A stretch of DNA of 64,000 nt, taken from the NCBI RefSeq assembly GCF_000413855.1, contig NZ_ATGG01000027.1, forward strand, positions 55,465 through 119,464, written 5' to 3'. A program made the translations under genes and the position numbers. The DNA comes from Acinetobacter gyllenbergii CIP 110306 = MTCC 11365. GTDB lineage: Bacteria; Pseudomonadota; Gammaproteobacteria; Pseudomonadales; Moraxellaceae. The notes beneath the pieces are model-generated. The model had not been told where the DNA came from, ran no database searches, and saw nothing but the letters and a program-made list of their open reading frames with translations. Below, in pieces: positions 26,924 through 34,770 of this stretch; position 1 is the stretch's first letter, and each line of letters opens with the position of its first letter.

Positions 26924-26955
26924 AAAAAAAGCACCGCAATAGGCGGTGCTTTTTT
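26924..26955 (+). terminator. Terminator after infC
   Basis: AAAAAAAGCACCGC, loop AATAG, GCGGTGCTTTTTT closes the thrS-infC unit nine bases after the infC stop. This terminator separates infC from rpmI-rplT, which in many bacteria belong to the same operon. Confidence 0.92.
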
Positions 26956-27072
26956 ATGTCTACAATACTGCATTATTTCATTAAAAATTTTATAAGTGTC
27001 ATCAACCAGCATCTGAATCAAAATATGATAGGGTAAATGAAACATGACAAAACTTAAAAATAGGAACAGGAT

Positions 27073-27393
27073 ATGTCAACAATTACAGGTACAGAACAAC
27101 TCTCCGAAATTAATCAAAAAGTAGTACAAGACGGTGAGGTTCTGCCTCAAGTTAAACTCAAAGATGGTAGTCGTGTCCAAACAGGAACAGTTGCCACCAT
27201 GCTGCATAATATCAATCTCTATAATGCAGGCGTTCGCGGTGCGGTCGAAGACGAATTGATTTTAGCTGTGCCGACCTTATTTAAAGTCGGAATGTTTGAT
27301 TTATTCTCTGTCGATGAGTGGATCAATGGTCGTAATGCGGGTCGTAAATTTGTCGGTGAAAAGGCCAAGGAGTTCTTAGAAAGCCAAGCTTGA
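27073..27393 (+). CDS. Small conserved-looking cytoplasmic protein, function unknown
   Basis: A 106-residue protein without signal peptide or membrane segment. An AGGA sits in front of the ATG and the composition is ordinary for the genome, so I regard it as real. It opens with STITGTEQLSEINQKV, has a mixed middle LKDGSRVQTGTVATMLHNIN, and ends in a charged helix KFVGEKAKEFLESQA. I do not recognise a family with certainty. It stands alone between the infC terminator and a GST gene. Confidence 0.75.
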   Translation: MSTITGTEQLSEINQKVVQDGEVLPQVKLKDGSRVQTGTVATMLHNINLYNAGVRGAVEDELILAVPTLFKVGMFDLFSVDEWINGRNAGRKFVGEKAKEFLESQA

Positions 27394-27519
27394 ATCTCAT
27401 AACATTATCTTTGAAAACACGGCTTTATTGTTTCTTTTCGTGCTTATTTGCTGATCGATATTGACGAAATGTGCTATAACGCAACAACAGTCAAGATAAT
27501 GATGAACAGGACAATATAA

Positions 27520-28140
27520 ATGATTGACTTATATTATTGGGGTACACCCAATGGGCATAAAATAACAATTGCTTTAGAGGAAATGGGACTCGACTATCAG
27601 ATTTTCCCCATCAATATTTTAGAAAACGATCAGTTTCAACCAGATTTTCTAAGAATTTCTCCCAATAATAAAATTCCAGCAATTGTTGATCAAAATGGCC
27701 CACGAGGCGAGCCGATTTCAGTGTTTGAGTCTGGTGCAATCTTACAATATTTAGGTCGGAAAACGGGCCTGTTCTATCCAACAGATGAACAAGAGCGGGT
27801 TGAGGTGGAACAATGGTTGATGTGGCAAATGGGCGGTTTTGGTCCAATGCTGGGACAAAATCATCATTTCAATAAATTCGCACCCGAACGAATTCCTTAT
27901 GCCATTGAGCGTTATATCAATGAAACCAAACGACTTTATACTGTTTTAAATAAGCAGTTGATTGGGCAAAAGTTTGTGGCGGGTGAATACTCGATTGCCG
28001 ATATGGCAATCTTGCCTTGGGCATTGCGTTATGAATGGCAAGGTATTCAACTCGAAGACTATCCATATGTGAAAGACTACATTGAACGTCTTACTGCTCG
28101 TCCTGCGATACAAAAAGCCTTATCGATCAAAGTGGGATGA
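27520..28140 (+). CDS. Glutathione S-transferase family, YfcG/YghU-like disulfide oxidoreductase
   Basis: A 206-residue two-domain GST. The thioredoxin-like half shows LYYWGTPNGHKITIALEEMG, with Thr/Asn at the glutathione-activating site as in Nu-class YfcG rather than Ser or Tyr. SPNNKIPAIVD carries the cis-Pro, and FESGAILQYLGRK binds the glutathione gamma-Glu. The helical half contains QWLMWQMGGFGPMLGQNHHF, typical of YfcG/YghU. Such enzymes reduce disulfides with glutathione. The TGA overlaps the next gene's ATG. Confidence 0.88.
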   Translation: MIDLYYWGTPNGHKITIALEEMGLDYQIFPINILENDQFQPDFLRISPNNKIPAIVDQNGPRGEPISVFESGAILQYLGRKTGLFYPTDEQERVEVEQWLMWQMGGFGPMLGQNHHFNKFAPERIPYAIERYINETKRLYTVLNKQLIGQKFVAGEYSIADMAILPWALRYEWQGIQLEDYPYVKDYIERLTARPAIQKALSIKVG

Positions 28141-28586
28141 GTCTGAATCAAAAGATAGGATGGCGTTGCTACTTCAAACATTGGGTGATTGCGATGGGAT
28201 TGTTGTTGATAACGGCAATTTCATGCAGCCTCATGCAGTATTTGCTTGGAATTGATATTTTTGGGTTTATTGTTTTCGCCTTTATTGGAAGTCTCAGTTT
28301 AATTTTTTCATCTTTATTTGCTTGGTTGCAGCTTGAAACTGGAAACTCATATTTCAGTACAGGGGTGTTTGTTGGATTTTTAAGTGTATATTTAGTGTTA
28401 TACATTTATCTTGACCTAACTGTGTCTATTGACTGGGCAGCAGTCTCTGCGGGTGAAATACAGCTGACCTGGTATCAAAAAATGCTTAAGTCTGATCTGG
28501 CTTTTTGGATCGCATTTCTTTTTCCATTCATTGTTTCAGTCATGCATTTTTCTATTCGATCGAGAGCAACTAAAAGCAAAAACTAA
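28137..28586 (+). CDS. Four-helix inner-membrane protein, function unknown
   Basis: A 149-residue integral membrane protein with hydrophobic segments at about 16-36, 40-65, 74-93 and 120-142, and a basic C-terminus RSRATKSKN. It overlaps the GST gene by ATGA, so it is translationally coupled to it. I do not recognise a family, and no catalytic motif is visible. Confidence 0.72.
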   Translation: MSLNQKIGWRCYFKHWVIAMGLLLITAISCSLMQYLLGIDIFGFIVFAFIGSLSLIFSSLFAWLQLETGNSYFSTGVFVGFLSVYLVLYIYLDLTVSIDWAAVSAGEIQLTWYQKMLKSDLAFWIAFLFPFIVSVMHFSIRSRATKSKN

Positions 28587-28705
28587 TCCTTGGCAAAACC
28601 ATATCTTTATTGTTGAAAGAAGGGCTGTTTTATAATTGTGTAATTTTTCATCTGATCAGTGTGTGTTCAAGCTACGATGCTTTAAGTTCAAAAAGATAAC
28701 GTATC

Positions 28706-29557
28706 ATGCAAACTCAAATATCAGCCCTTTATTTAGACAAGCTTGGTTTTGAAGGTGAGTTTTTACCGACTTTGGCAAACTTAAAGCTTTTGTTAAACCT
28801 CCATGTACAAACGATTCCTTTTGGTAATTTTTCCTCTTTTCTTGGAGAGGAGGTTTCTTTAGCACCGAATCAACTTGCTCAGAAATTATTGCTTGATGGA
28901 CGCGAAGGCTATTGCCTTGAACAGAGTAGCTTGACCAGAATCGCACTGACTGAATTGGGCTATGAAGCCTATAACGTGCTGGGGCGGGTCTATTATCAGA
29001 GTACGCCGATCAGTACGCCTGTTCGGACGCATTTGGTCACAGTGGTTCGTATTGATCAGCACTTATTTTTGTATGATCCTGGGTTTGGCGGAATGACCCC
29101 AACCACGGTTTTATCACTTGATTTGATCGGTGAAACACAGCAAACACCGCTAGAACCATTTAGATTTGTTGAGGCTGCACAGAGTGGTCTGGATGCGACA
29201 GTGCTGACGGAAATGACATATATGCTGCAAGTCTGTCTTCATGATCAGTGGGTGAATGTCTATGCGATGAATCCCGAACAGCAGATTGCAGACGCAGATG
29301 CCTTGGTTGCCAATTGGTATATTTCCACCTCACATGAATCCTTATTTACCCAGCATTTAATGTTGTTTAGAGCCAACAATGATGCACGTACGACACTCAA
29401 AGATGGTGTACTTCGAATTCATGGCAAAGGACAATCGGAGAAAAAAGAGTTATCCACTTTTGACGCGTTTGAGCATGTGATTAAAACCGTATTTCGAATG
29501 AATATTTCGCAACAGCAGCTTAAAGCAGCTTGGGCAAAATTAGCCTTGAATCCATAG
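28706..29557 (+). CDS. nat: Arylamine N-acetyltransferase
   Basis: A 283-residue NAT that moves acetyl groups from acetyl-CoA to arylamines or hydrazines. The catalytic triad is visible: Cys70 in GREGYCLEQSS, His109 in VRTHLVTVV and Asp124 in LYDPGFGG. The N-terminal VQTIPFGNFSSFLG is also family-typical. The usual RGGYCFE is GREGYCLEQ here, a mild variation. It has its own spacer upstream and is followed by a YqaA-like gene. Natural substrate unknown. Confidence 0.9.
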   Translation: MQTQISALYLDKLGFEGEFLPTLANLKLLLNLHVQTIPFGNFSSFLGEEVSLAPNQLAQKLLLDGREGYCLEQSSLTRIALTELGYEAYNVLGRVYYQSTPISTPVRTHLVTVVRIDQHLFLYDPGFGGMTPTTVLSLDLIGETQQTPLEPFRFVEAAQSGLDATVLTEMTYMLQVCLHDQWVNVYAMNPEQQIADADALVANWYISTSHESLFTQHLMLFRANNDARTTLKDGVLRIHGKGQSEKKELSTFDAFEHVIKTVFRMNISQQQLKAAWAKLALNP

Positions 29558-29606
29558 TGTTCACGTTATATGGTCTGCTCTTGATGATGTGCTGATCCTA
29601 GTTTGA

Positions 29607-30047
29607 GTGAATCCTGTTTTGATGTCCTATTTTTTATTATTTCTCTCAGCCTTTGGTGCTGCGACCTTATTGCCGTTACAGTCTGAAGCGGTATTAATGA
29701 CATTATTGGTACAAGGACTTTCCAATCCTTTTTATCTAATTTTGGTTGCGACCATTGGTAATGTCTTGGGTTCCTGTGTGAATTGGTGGCTTGGACTGAA
29801 AATTGAACATTTTAAAGATAAGACATGGTTTCCTGTTTCAGAGCAACGGTTGCTGCAAGCACAACAGATTTATCATAAATATGGTTTTTATTCGCTGCTA
29901 CTGAGTTGGACGCCCGTGATTGGTGACCCCATTACCTTGATTGCTGGGTTGATGAAAGAGAACTTTTGGCGATTCTTGTTGATTGTCACGATTGCTAAAG
30001 GTGGACGTTATCTCACTTTATACGCACTCTATTTAGGAATTTTTTAA
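29607..30047 (+). CDS. YqaA-type DedA/SNARE-associated-like membrane protein
   Basis: A 146-residue inner-membrane protein of the YqaA branch. LPLQSEAVLMTLLVQG, TIGNVLGSCVNWWLGL, YHKYGFYSLLLSWTPVIGDP and AGLMKENFWRFLLIV match the small DedA relatives; the re-entrant segment with WTPVIGDP is the hallmark. The frame opens with GTG at 29607. The ATG at 29622 (MSYFLLF) is an equally good start and neither has a strong ribosome site. Proposed roles for DedA relatives are lipid scrambling or flipping. The exact role of YqaA is not established. Confidence 0.82.
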   Translation: MNPVLMSYFLLFLSAFGAATLLPLQSEAVLMTLLVQGLSNPFYLILVATIGNVLGSCVNWWLGLKIEHFKDKTWFPVSEQRLLQAQQIYHKYGFYSLLLSWTPVIGDPITLIAGLMKENFWRFLLIVTIAKGGRYLTLYALYLGIF

Positions 30048-30082
30048 AAATGGGAAAGGTGAGATGAGCTTTCCCATTCAGT

Positions 30083-31336
30083 TTATTGCTCCGTTCCTTT
30101 GGTAATATCAACGGTAAATAAGTCATTGGTTTTCAACCAACAATAACTCACTACAGCAAGGGTCATACATCCACCCAGAATGGTTGCCGTAATAGTACCG
30201 AGGTATTTGGCTGCAAGACCTGATTCAAAAGCCCCCAGTTCATTACTTGAAGAAACGAACATCCCATTCACTGCTGCGACACGGCCTCGCATATTTTCAG
30301 GTGGGAAAATTTGCAAGATGGTTTGGCGAACCACCACGGAAACACTGTCACAAGCACCAGTCATGGCTAAAGCAAAGAGCGACAGCCACATATGGTTCGA
30401 GAAGGCGAACAGAATGGTAAACAGACCAAAGCCTGCGACGGCCAACAGCATATTACGCCACGCATGGTGCATGGGCGGAAACTTGGTCAGGACAATCATG
30501 GTGATCAAGGCACCAATTGAAGGGGCAGCACGTAAATAGCCAAGACCTTCGGGACCTACTTTTAAGATTTCTTCAGCAAAAATCGGCAACAGTGCAATCA
30601 CGCCTCCAAAGAGTACCGATACCAAGTCCAGTGAGATTGCCCATAAAACAATTTTGGTTTTCCAAATAAAGCGGAAGCCATCGGTCAGACTTTGCAAGAC
30701 ATTCTCGGTTTCCATTTTTGGAAAGCTGCGTTTCTGTAAGCAATTAATCAAAATAAAGCAGATTGCCAATAATGCGGTTACGGCAAACAGACTGTTTTCT
30801 CGGCCAAGAAATGCCAACATAAAACCACCCAACATTGGCCCGATAATGACACCACTTTGCCAGCCGATGGTGGTCCAAGTGGCACCATTGGCATACAGTT
30901 CGCGTGGAATCAAAAAGGGCTTCAGTGAGGTTGCTGATGGATTGTAAAAACCGCGAATAGTGCCTAAGCTGAATATGACGGCATAGATGCCCCAAGACAG
31001 CGTGCTAATCCCAATTTTTTCTAAGCCATGTAAATGGAACAAACCCCAAAGAACCAAAGGCAAAGGAATGGAAAAGAATAAACAGACTTTCATAATGCTT
31101 TGTTTATTCAGCTTATCCGCGAAATATCCCCCCCATAGGGATAGGGTAATGAATGGAATTGCTTCTGCCAGACCAATAAAACCCAGTGTCAGAGGGTCAC
31201 GCGTGATTTGATAGAGTGAATACGCCACAATAATTTCCTGAATCAAAATGGCCAGCGTTAAGCAAAATTGATTGAGGGTGACGATAGAGAAATCCCGATA
31301 GCGCAAGGCGGCGAAAGCATCATTCTGTATATTCAT
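30083..31336 (-). CDS. MFS transporter, EntS-like
   Basis: A 417-residue 12-helix major facilitator protein. ALRYRDFSIVTLNQFCLTLA at the N-terminus, the loop GGYFADKLNKQSIMKV between helices 2 and 3, and PPENMRGRVAAVNGMFVS near helix 10 match the MFS_3/EntS group of exporters. Substrate unknown; relatives export siderophores or drugs. No siderophore gene lies nearby. It is the only minus-strand gene between infC and rpmI. Confidence 0.86.
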   Translation of the reverse strand: MNIQNDAFAALRYRDFSIVTLNQFCLTLAILIQEIIVAYSLYQITRDPLTLGFIGLAEAIPFITLSLWGGYFADKLNKQSIMKVCLFFSIPLPLVLWGLFHLHGLEKIGISTLSWGIYAVIFSLGTIRGFYNPSATSLKPFLIPRELYANGATWTTIGWQSGVIIGPMLGGFMLAFLGRENSLFAVTALLAICFILINCLQKRSFPKMETENVLQSLTDGFRFIWKTKIVLWAISLDLVSVLFGGVIALLPIFAEEILKVGPEGLGYLRAAPSIGALITMIVLTKFPPMHHAWRNMLLAVAGFGLFTILFAFSNHMWLSLFALAMTGACDSVSVVVRQTILQIFPPENMRGRVAAVNGMFVSSSNELGAFESGLAAKYLGTITATILGGCMTLAVVSYCWLKTNDLFTVDITKGTEQ

Positions 31337-31473
31337 ATAGATAGAGATTTAAGAATTTGTTGTTATTATATGCGCTGATTTTGTGCATGTTTCTCATAAT
31401 TTGAGAATTAATTATGGGAAATAACGTTTGCTGAAAACAGCGCTATTTCTGTCAAAAAATGAGCATTTTGCTT

Positions 31474-31500
31474 TTGTTTTGAGTAGAGATACTATATGAT
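31474..31500 (+). promoter_or_regulatory. Candidate promoter of rpmI-rplT
   Basis: A TATGAT at 31495-31500 with a TTGTTT at 31474-31479 (15-base gap) lies about 70 bases before the rpmI ATG. Because infC is 4.6 kb away and has its own terminator, rpmI-rplT need a promoter here. Confidence 0.45.
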
Positions 31501-31512
31501 ACTGCCTTCCTT

Positions 31513-31555
31513 ACCTGCAGGTTGATTTGCAATAGTGCAAACGTGCCGAACAGGT
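31513..31555 (+). promoter_or_regulatory. Structured leader of rpmI-rplT (candidate L20 autoregulation site)
   Basis: ACCTG at 31513-31517 can pair with CAGGT at 31551-31555, enclosing a perfect hairpin TTTGCA-ATAG-TGCAAA at 31526-31541. In E. coli and Bacillus, L20 represses its own operon by binding leader RNA. The position just before rpmI fits such a site, but the match to a known L20 leader is not shown. Confidence 0.4.
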
Positions 31556-31572
31556 GCCCAAAAGAGGTTACT

Positions 31573-31767
31573 ATGGCTAAGTTAAAAACTCGCCGTGGTG
31601 CAGCTAAACGCTTTAAAGCGACTGCAAACGGTTTCAAGCGCAAACAAGCATTCAAGCGCCACATTTTGACCAAAAAATCTGCTAAGCGTATCCGTCAATT
31701 GCGCGGTTGTGTAATGGTTCACGTAAGTGACGTTGCATCAGTTCGTGCTATGTGCCCATACATCTAA
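31573..31767 (+). CDS. rpmI: 50S ribosomal protein L35
   Basis: L35, 64 residues, very basic. The start at 31573 ([16 protein letters not shown]) has AGAGG eight bases before it; the open frame upstream is only leader. [16 protein letters not shown] is diagnostic. rplT follows 11 bases later, the universal pair. Confidence 0.97.
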   Translation: MAKLKTRRGAAKRFKATANGFKRKQAFKRHILTKKSAKRIRQLRGCVMVHVSDVASVRAMCPYI

Positions 31768-31778
31768 GGAGATTATAA

Positions 31779-32138
31779 ATGGCTCGTGTAAAACGTGGTG
31801 TAGTGGCTCATCGTCGTCACAAAAAAATTCTTGCTCGCGCTAAAGGTTACTATGGTGCTCGTTCACGCGTTTATCGCGTAGCGTTCCAAGCGGTAATCAA
31901 AGCTGGTCAATACGCTTACCGTGACCGCCGTCAAAAGAAACGTCAATTCCGTGCTTTATGGATTGCGCGTATCAATGCTGGTGCTCGTCAAAACGGTTTG
32001 TCATACAGCCGTATGATCGATGGCTTGAAAAAAGCTCAAGTGATCATCGACCGTCGCGTATTAGCTGACATCGCTATGCATGATGCAATTGCATTTGCTG
32101 CTTTAGCTGAAAAAGCTAAAGGCGCATTAGCTGCATAA
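31779..32138 (+). CDS. rplT: 50S ribosomal protein L20
   Basis: L20, 119 residues, binds 23S rRNA early in 50S assembly and often represses its own operon. [19 protein letters not shown], the [20 protein letters not shown] stretch and [19 protein letters not shown] are characteristic. AAGGAG precedes the ATG. In enterobacteria pheS-pheT follow closely; here they are 4.2 kb away. Confidence 0.98.
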   Translation: MARVKRGVVAHRRHKKILARAKGYYGARSRVYRVAFQAVIKAGQYAYRDRRQKKRQFRALWIARINAGARQNGLSYSRMIDGLKKAQVIIDRRVLADIAMHDAIAFAALAEKAKGALAA

Positions 32139-32154
32139 GCTTAGAGATTCAAAG

Positions 32155-32180
32155 AAGGCCGCTTTTTAGCGGTCTTTTTT
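32155..32180 (+). terminator. Terminator after rplT
   Basis: AGGCCGC, loop TTTTTA, GCGGTCT with one G-U pair and a T-run, 17 bases after the rplT stop. Confidence 0.85.
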
Positions 32181-32231
32181 TATTTTTAATGAATTGGATT
32201 TTCAATAATAGATAATAATCAGAGAGAGATA

Positions 32232-32783
32232 ATGCAAGACGAACAATTTTTAAATGATTTAATTCAACAAATCCAACAAGGGCGTCAATTTAAATATTTA
32301 TATTTCTGGGGACATACCCCAAAGCAAAACAATCATGTGGATAAAAGTTGTTTTAGCCAGTGGTTTCCATCGCCATTTGAACAGGATGGTGTTGAATATC
32401 TCACGGCAGAACATTATATGATGGCGCAAAAAGCTCGACTCTTTAACGATGAAGAGATATTGAATCAGATTTTGAAGGTCACACATCCGAATGAAGCAAA
32501 GCAGCTTGGTCGGAAAGTACAGCACTATGATGAACAACTGTGGCAGGACAAGCGTTTTGAAATCGTGGTACAAGCAAACTTGGCTAAATTCTCACACTAT
32601 CCAGAATTAAGAGATTTTTTACTTGCCACGCATGATCGTATTTTGGTTGAAGCATCGCCTGTCGATAATATTTGGGGGATTGGGTTGGCACAAGATCACC
32701 AGCATATCCAAGACCCGAGCCAATGGCAGGGATTAAACTTACTTGGTTTTGCACTCATGCAAGTGCGCGCTCAGTTGCTATAG
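32232..32783 (+). CDS. NADAR / YbiA family protein
   Basis: A 183-residue protein of the NADAR (YbiA) fold. KYLYFWGHTP and FSQWFPSPFEQDGVEYLTAEHYMMAQKARLF open the domain. LGRKVQHYDEQLWQDKRF, ANLAKFSHYPELRDFLLATH and VEASPVDNIWGIG follow, the last holding the active-site region. Family members act as N-glycosidases on ADP-ribose-type bonds or on reactive riboflavin intermediates. AGAGAGAG before the ATG fits. It is flanked by terminators on both sides and so is monocistronic. Confidence 0.9.
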   Translation: MQDEQFLNDLIQQIQQGRQFKYLYFWGHTPKQNNHVDKSCFSQWFPSPFEQDGVEYLTAEHYMMAQKARLFNDEEILNQILKVTHPNEAKQLGRKVQHYDEQLWQDKRFEIVVQANLAKFSHYPELRDFLLATHDRILVEASPVDNIWGIGLAQDHQHIQDPSQWQGLNLLGFALMQVRAQLL

Positions 32784-32790
32784 GCACAAA

Positions 32791-32825
32791 ATGAAAAAGA
32801 CCGCTTTTTTAGTGGTCTTTTTCAT
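32791..32825. terminator. Bidirectional terminator, YbiA gene / unknown paralog A
   Basis: ATGAAAAAGACC and GGTCTTTTTCAT pair around GCTTTTTTAGT. The stem overlaps the last codons of the minus-strand gene (stop at 32809). Confidence 0.8.
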
Positions 32826-33978
32826 CGGCTAATTTTTTAAGTACTCTATATATGGCATAGATAAAAGCAAGAATCAGTATAAACAGATTGCCCCAAACAA
32901 CTGCGAAATAAGCTAAGGTCCATAAAGCACAATAACACCATAGCATAGACCATAGAAATTTTATGATTCCTGACCAATGAAGACGGGGTTGGGGTTCAAC
33001 GGATGAAGTGGTTTCATGCTCTGCTAATGCGGGAGGGGTGGTTGAAAAGTCGATAGGATCTAAAGGTTTTGGAGAAAATTTAAAGGCAGTGTGCTGTTCA
33101 TGCTGATGACTGATATTTGAGTTCTGATATTGGTTGGCCGTATATTTTAGGATAAGTACGTGGAATTCTTCGAGTGTATTACGTGCTTTTTCAAATTCTA
33201 GTTTTTCTGTTTCAGACATGTGCCAGTAATCGCCATTGTCATTTTTGATATGAGATTCATTGTCAAAGCGACTTTTTAAGCGAGCAGCATTGAGCATTAA
33301 AATACTGGCATAATTCTTTTTCAGATTATAGGGCAATACTGGGAACTGTTCTTCTATTTGATACATATCGCCTTCATAGCAATTATTATCAGTCAACGGA
33401 ACAGGGTAACTTCCAAAGCGTCGAGCCACTGCAAAATCATAGATTTGTTCTTGATATTCATTGAAAAAGCTTTGCCAGGAAATAGGTTTTAAATCTTCAG
33501 CAATACTGGCAATGGCTGCGACAGGAAGATCGATTAACACATAGTTTTCAACGCTGTCATGGTAGTTGTTGTAGTCTGAGTATAATGGGTATCCATCGTT
33601 ATCATAGCTTTGCCAAAGTGATTTTTCTTCACAATGGACCAGTGCTTTGAACTGTTGTTGAGGAAAATGGCAGACAAGGCAAAAGTCACCATCACTTTGG
33701 GTAAAATTAAAAAGTTTTGATTCACTCAAATAATTTGAGAGATCGGATGCCGAATGTAAACTGATTTTTTCTAGGCCTTGTGATTTCAAACACGTTAAAA
33801 AATGCGAAGCAGAGCCTGCCAGTAAATTACCTTGCTCAATATTTCGTAAAATAGGAAAGTGGGTGAAGAGTAAAGGATGGCGGTCTAAAAGCTCGGAATC
33901 TACGCCGCCAGTTAAAAATTCATTTCCATAACTGACTAATGCGATTTGACGGTAAATTCTGGGTAAATGGAGATACAC
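32809..33978 (-). CDS. Unknown C-terminally membrane-anchored protein, paralog A
   Basis: An unrecognised protein of 389 residues. I place the start at GTG 33978, because GGAAG sits just before it and the resulting N-terminus (MYLHLPRIYRQIALVSYGNEFL) lines up with that of the gene at 34771. Earlier ATGs at 33999 and 34056 remain possible. Shared features are the YGNEFL motif near residue 17, a HPLLFTHF region, and LKSQGLEKISLHSAS. The end has a Pro/Thr-rich linker and two hydrophobic helices with many aromatic residues, then KKLADEKDH. There is no signal peptide, so the bulk should face the cytoplasm. The DNA is AT-rich. Confidence 0.72.
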   Translation of the reverse strand: MYLHLPRIYRQIALVSYGNEFLTGGVDSELLDRHPLLFTHFPILRNIEQGNLLAGSASHFLTCLKSQGLEKISLHSASDLSNYLSESKLFNFTQSDGDFCLVCHFPQQQFKALVHCEEKSLWQSYDNDGYPLYSDYNNYHDSVENYVLIDLPVAAIASIAEDLKPISWQSFFNEYQEQIYDFAVARRFGSYPVPLTDNNCYEGDMYQIEEQFPVLPYNLKKNYASILMLNAARLKSRFDNESHIKNDNGDYWHMSETEKLEFEKARNTLEEFHVLILKYTANQYQNSNISHQHEQHTAFKFSPKPLDPIDFSTTPPALAEHETTSSVEPQPRLHWSGIIKFLWSMLWCYCALWTLAYFAVVWGNLFILILAFIYAIYRVLKKLADEKDH

Positions 33979-34030
33979 TCTTCTTCCTATTATAATCATT
34001 TTGAATTGAAGATAGAGTGATCGGAAAGTG

Positions 34031-34407
34031 ATGAGAAAACAATACCATTTTCGCAATATTGGACAAGATCTATATATCTGGGATGTTCATCATTTACTTG
34101 AATTAACCAAAACTTGATGCCTAAGAAGGTGTTACTGGCTGATATTCAAGAGTTAAGCGAAGCCTATTGGTTTTCAGAGCAATCTCCAACAACACAACAA
34201 ATCATTGAGCACGTTCAACTGATTCAAGATGCTGATCTGAGCTATCCAATTATTTTATGTGCGCAAGGGCGTGTGATGGATGGGATGCATCGTGTCGCTA
34301 AAGCCTGTTTACTTCAACAAGTAGATATTCTCGCCGTGCAATTTGAACAAACGCCTGAACCTAATTTTATCAATATGGATGCAGATGATTTGGATTATGA
34401 TGAGTAA
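34031..34407 (+). pseudogene. ParB-like nuclease-fold small protein, broken by a -1 frameshift
   Basis: Two overlapping frames together spell one small ParB-domain-like protein of about 125 residues. Frame one starts at ATG 34031 with GGAA before it, reads MRKQYHFRNIGQDLYIWDVH and then HLLELTKT, and stops at 34115-34117. Frame two continues with MPKKVLLADIQELSEAYWF, then LSYPIILCAQGRVMDGMHRV and an acidic tail DADDLDYDE, ending at 34407. Adding one A to the A-run at 34109-34112 joins them as LTKNLMPKK, which fits the usual LSKNLP-type sequence. The downstream part could still be translated from TTG/ATG at 34114/34117 as a 96-residue fragment. A real mutation, a read error or phase variation are all possible. 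Confidence 0.72.
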
Positions 34408-34512
34408 GACAATTTATTGATTTATTTAATGATTACATAACCCAAACATGTTCGATTAGACTTTTGGCCTGAAATCTTTTTACAGTAAAGAAAACAGCAT
34501 CAGGATCAAAAT

Positions 34513-34710
34513 ATGTTAGTGAGCGTAGAAGGGTTACAACAAGGTGCATTTGAAACAGAACTGAGTATTGTGCCGAGAAAGGGTGAAACCATCCGAATTT
34601 TTTATGGCCCAGATGCTGAAGTTGAAGGGGAAATTGAAAATGTGCATCACATTGTCAATCAGCATGATGGTGGGCATAAAGTGATTATCAGAATTCGACC
34701 GACTTTCTAA
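34513..34710 (+). CDS. Small protein of unknown function (65 aa)
   Basis: A 65-residue protein with AGGA nine bases before the ATG and its own terminator, so probably expressed. Predicted mostly beta: MLVSVEGLQQGAFETELSIV, a turn with PRKGET, then IRIFYGPDAEVEGEIENVHH and KVIIRIRPTF. There are no Cys residues, signal peptide or membrane segment. It sits between the two paralogous anchored-protein genes and behind the broken ParB-like gene. I do not recognise a family. Confidence 0.68.
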   Translation: MLVSVEGLQQGAFETELSIVPRKGETIRIFYGPDAEVEGEIENVHHIVNQHDGGHKVIIRIRPTF

Positions 34711-34721
34711 AACGATAAAAT

Positions 34722-34753
34722 AAAAACCTAGATGGCATGATCTAGGTTTTTTT
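34722..34753. terminator. Terminator between the 65-aa gene and paralog B
   Basis: AAAAACCTAGAT, loop GGCATG, ATCTAGGTTTTT is a perfect stem with T-runs on both strands, between convergent genes. Confidence 0.9.
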
Positions 34754-34770
34754 ATGCATGCTGTCTGTTG

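Noticed and set aside
34108..34117. Programmed -1 ribosomal frameshift in the ParB-like gene
   Set aside because: The sequence CCAAAACTTGA lacks a proper X-XXY-YYZ heptamer and I see no downstream stimulatory structure; a lost A is simpler.
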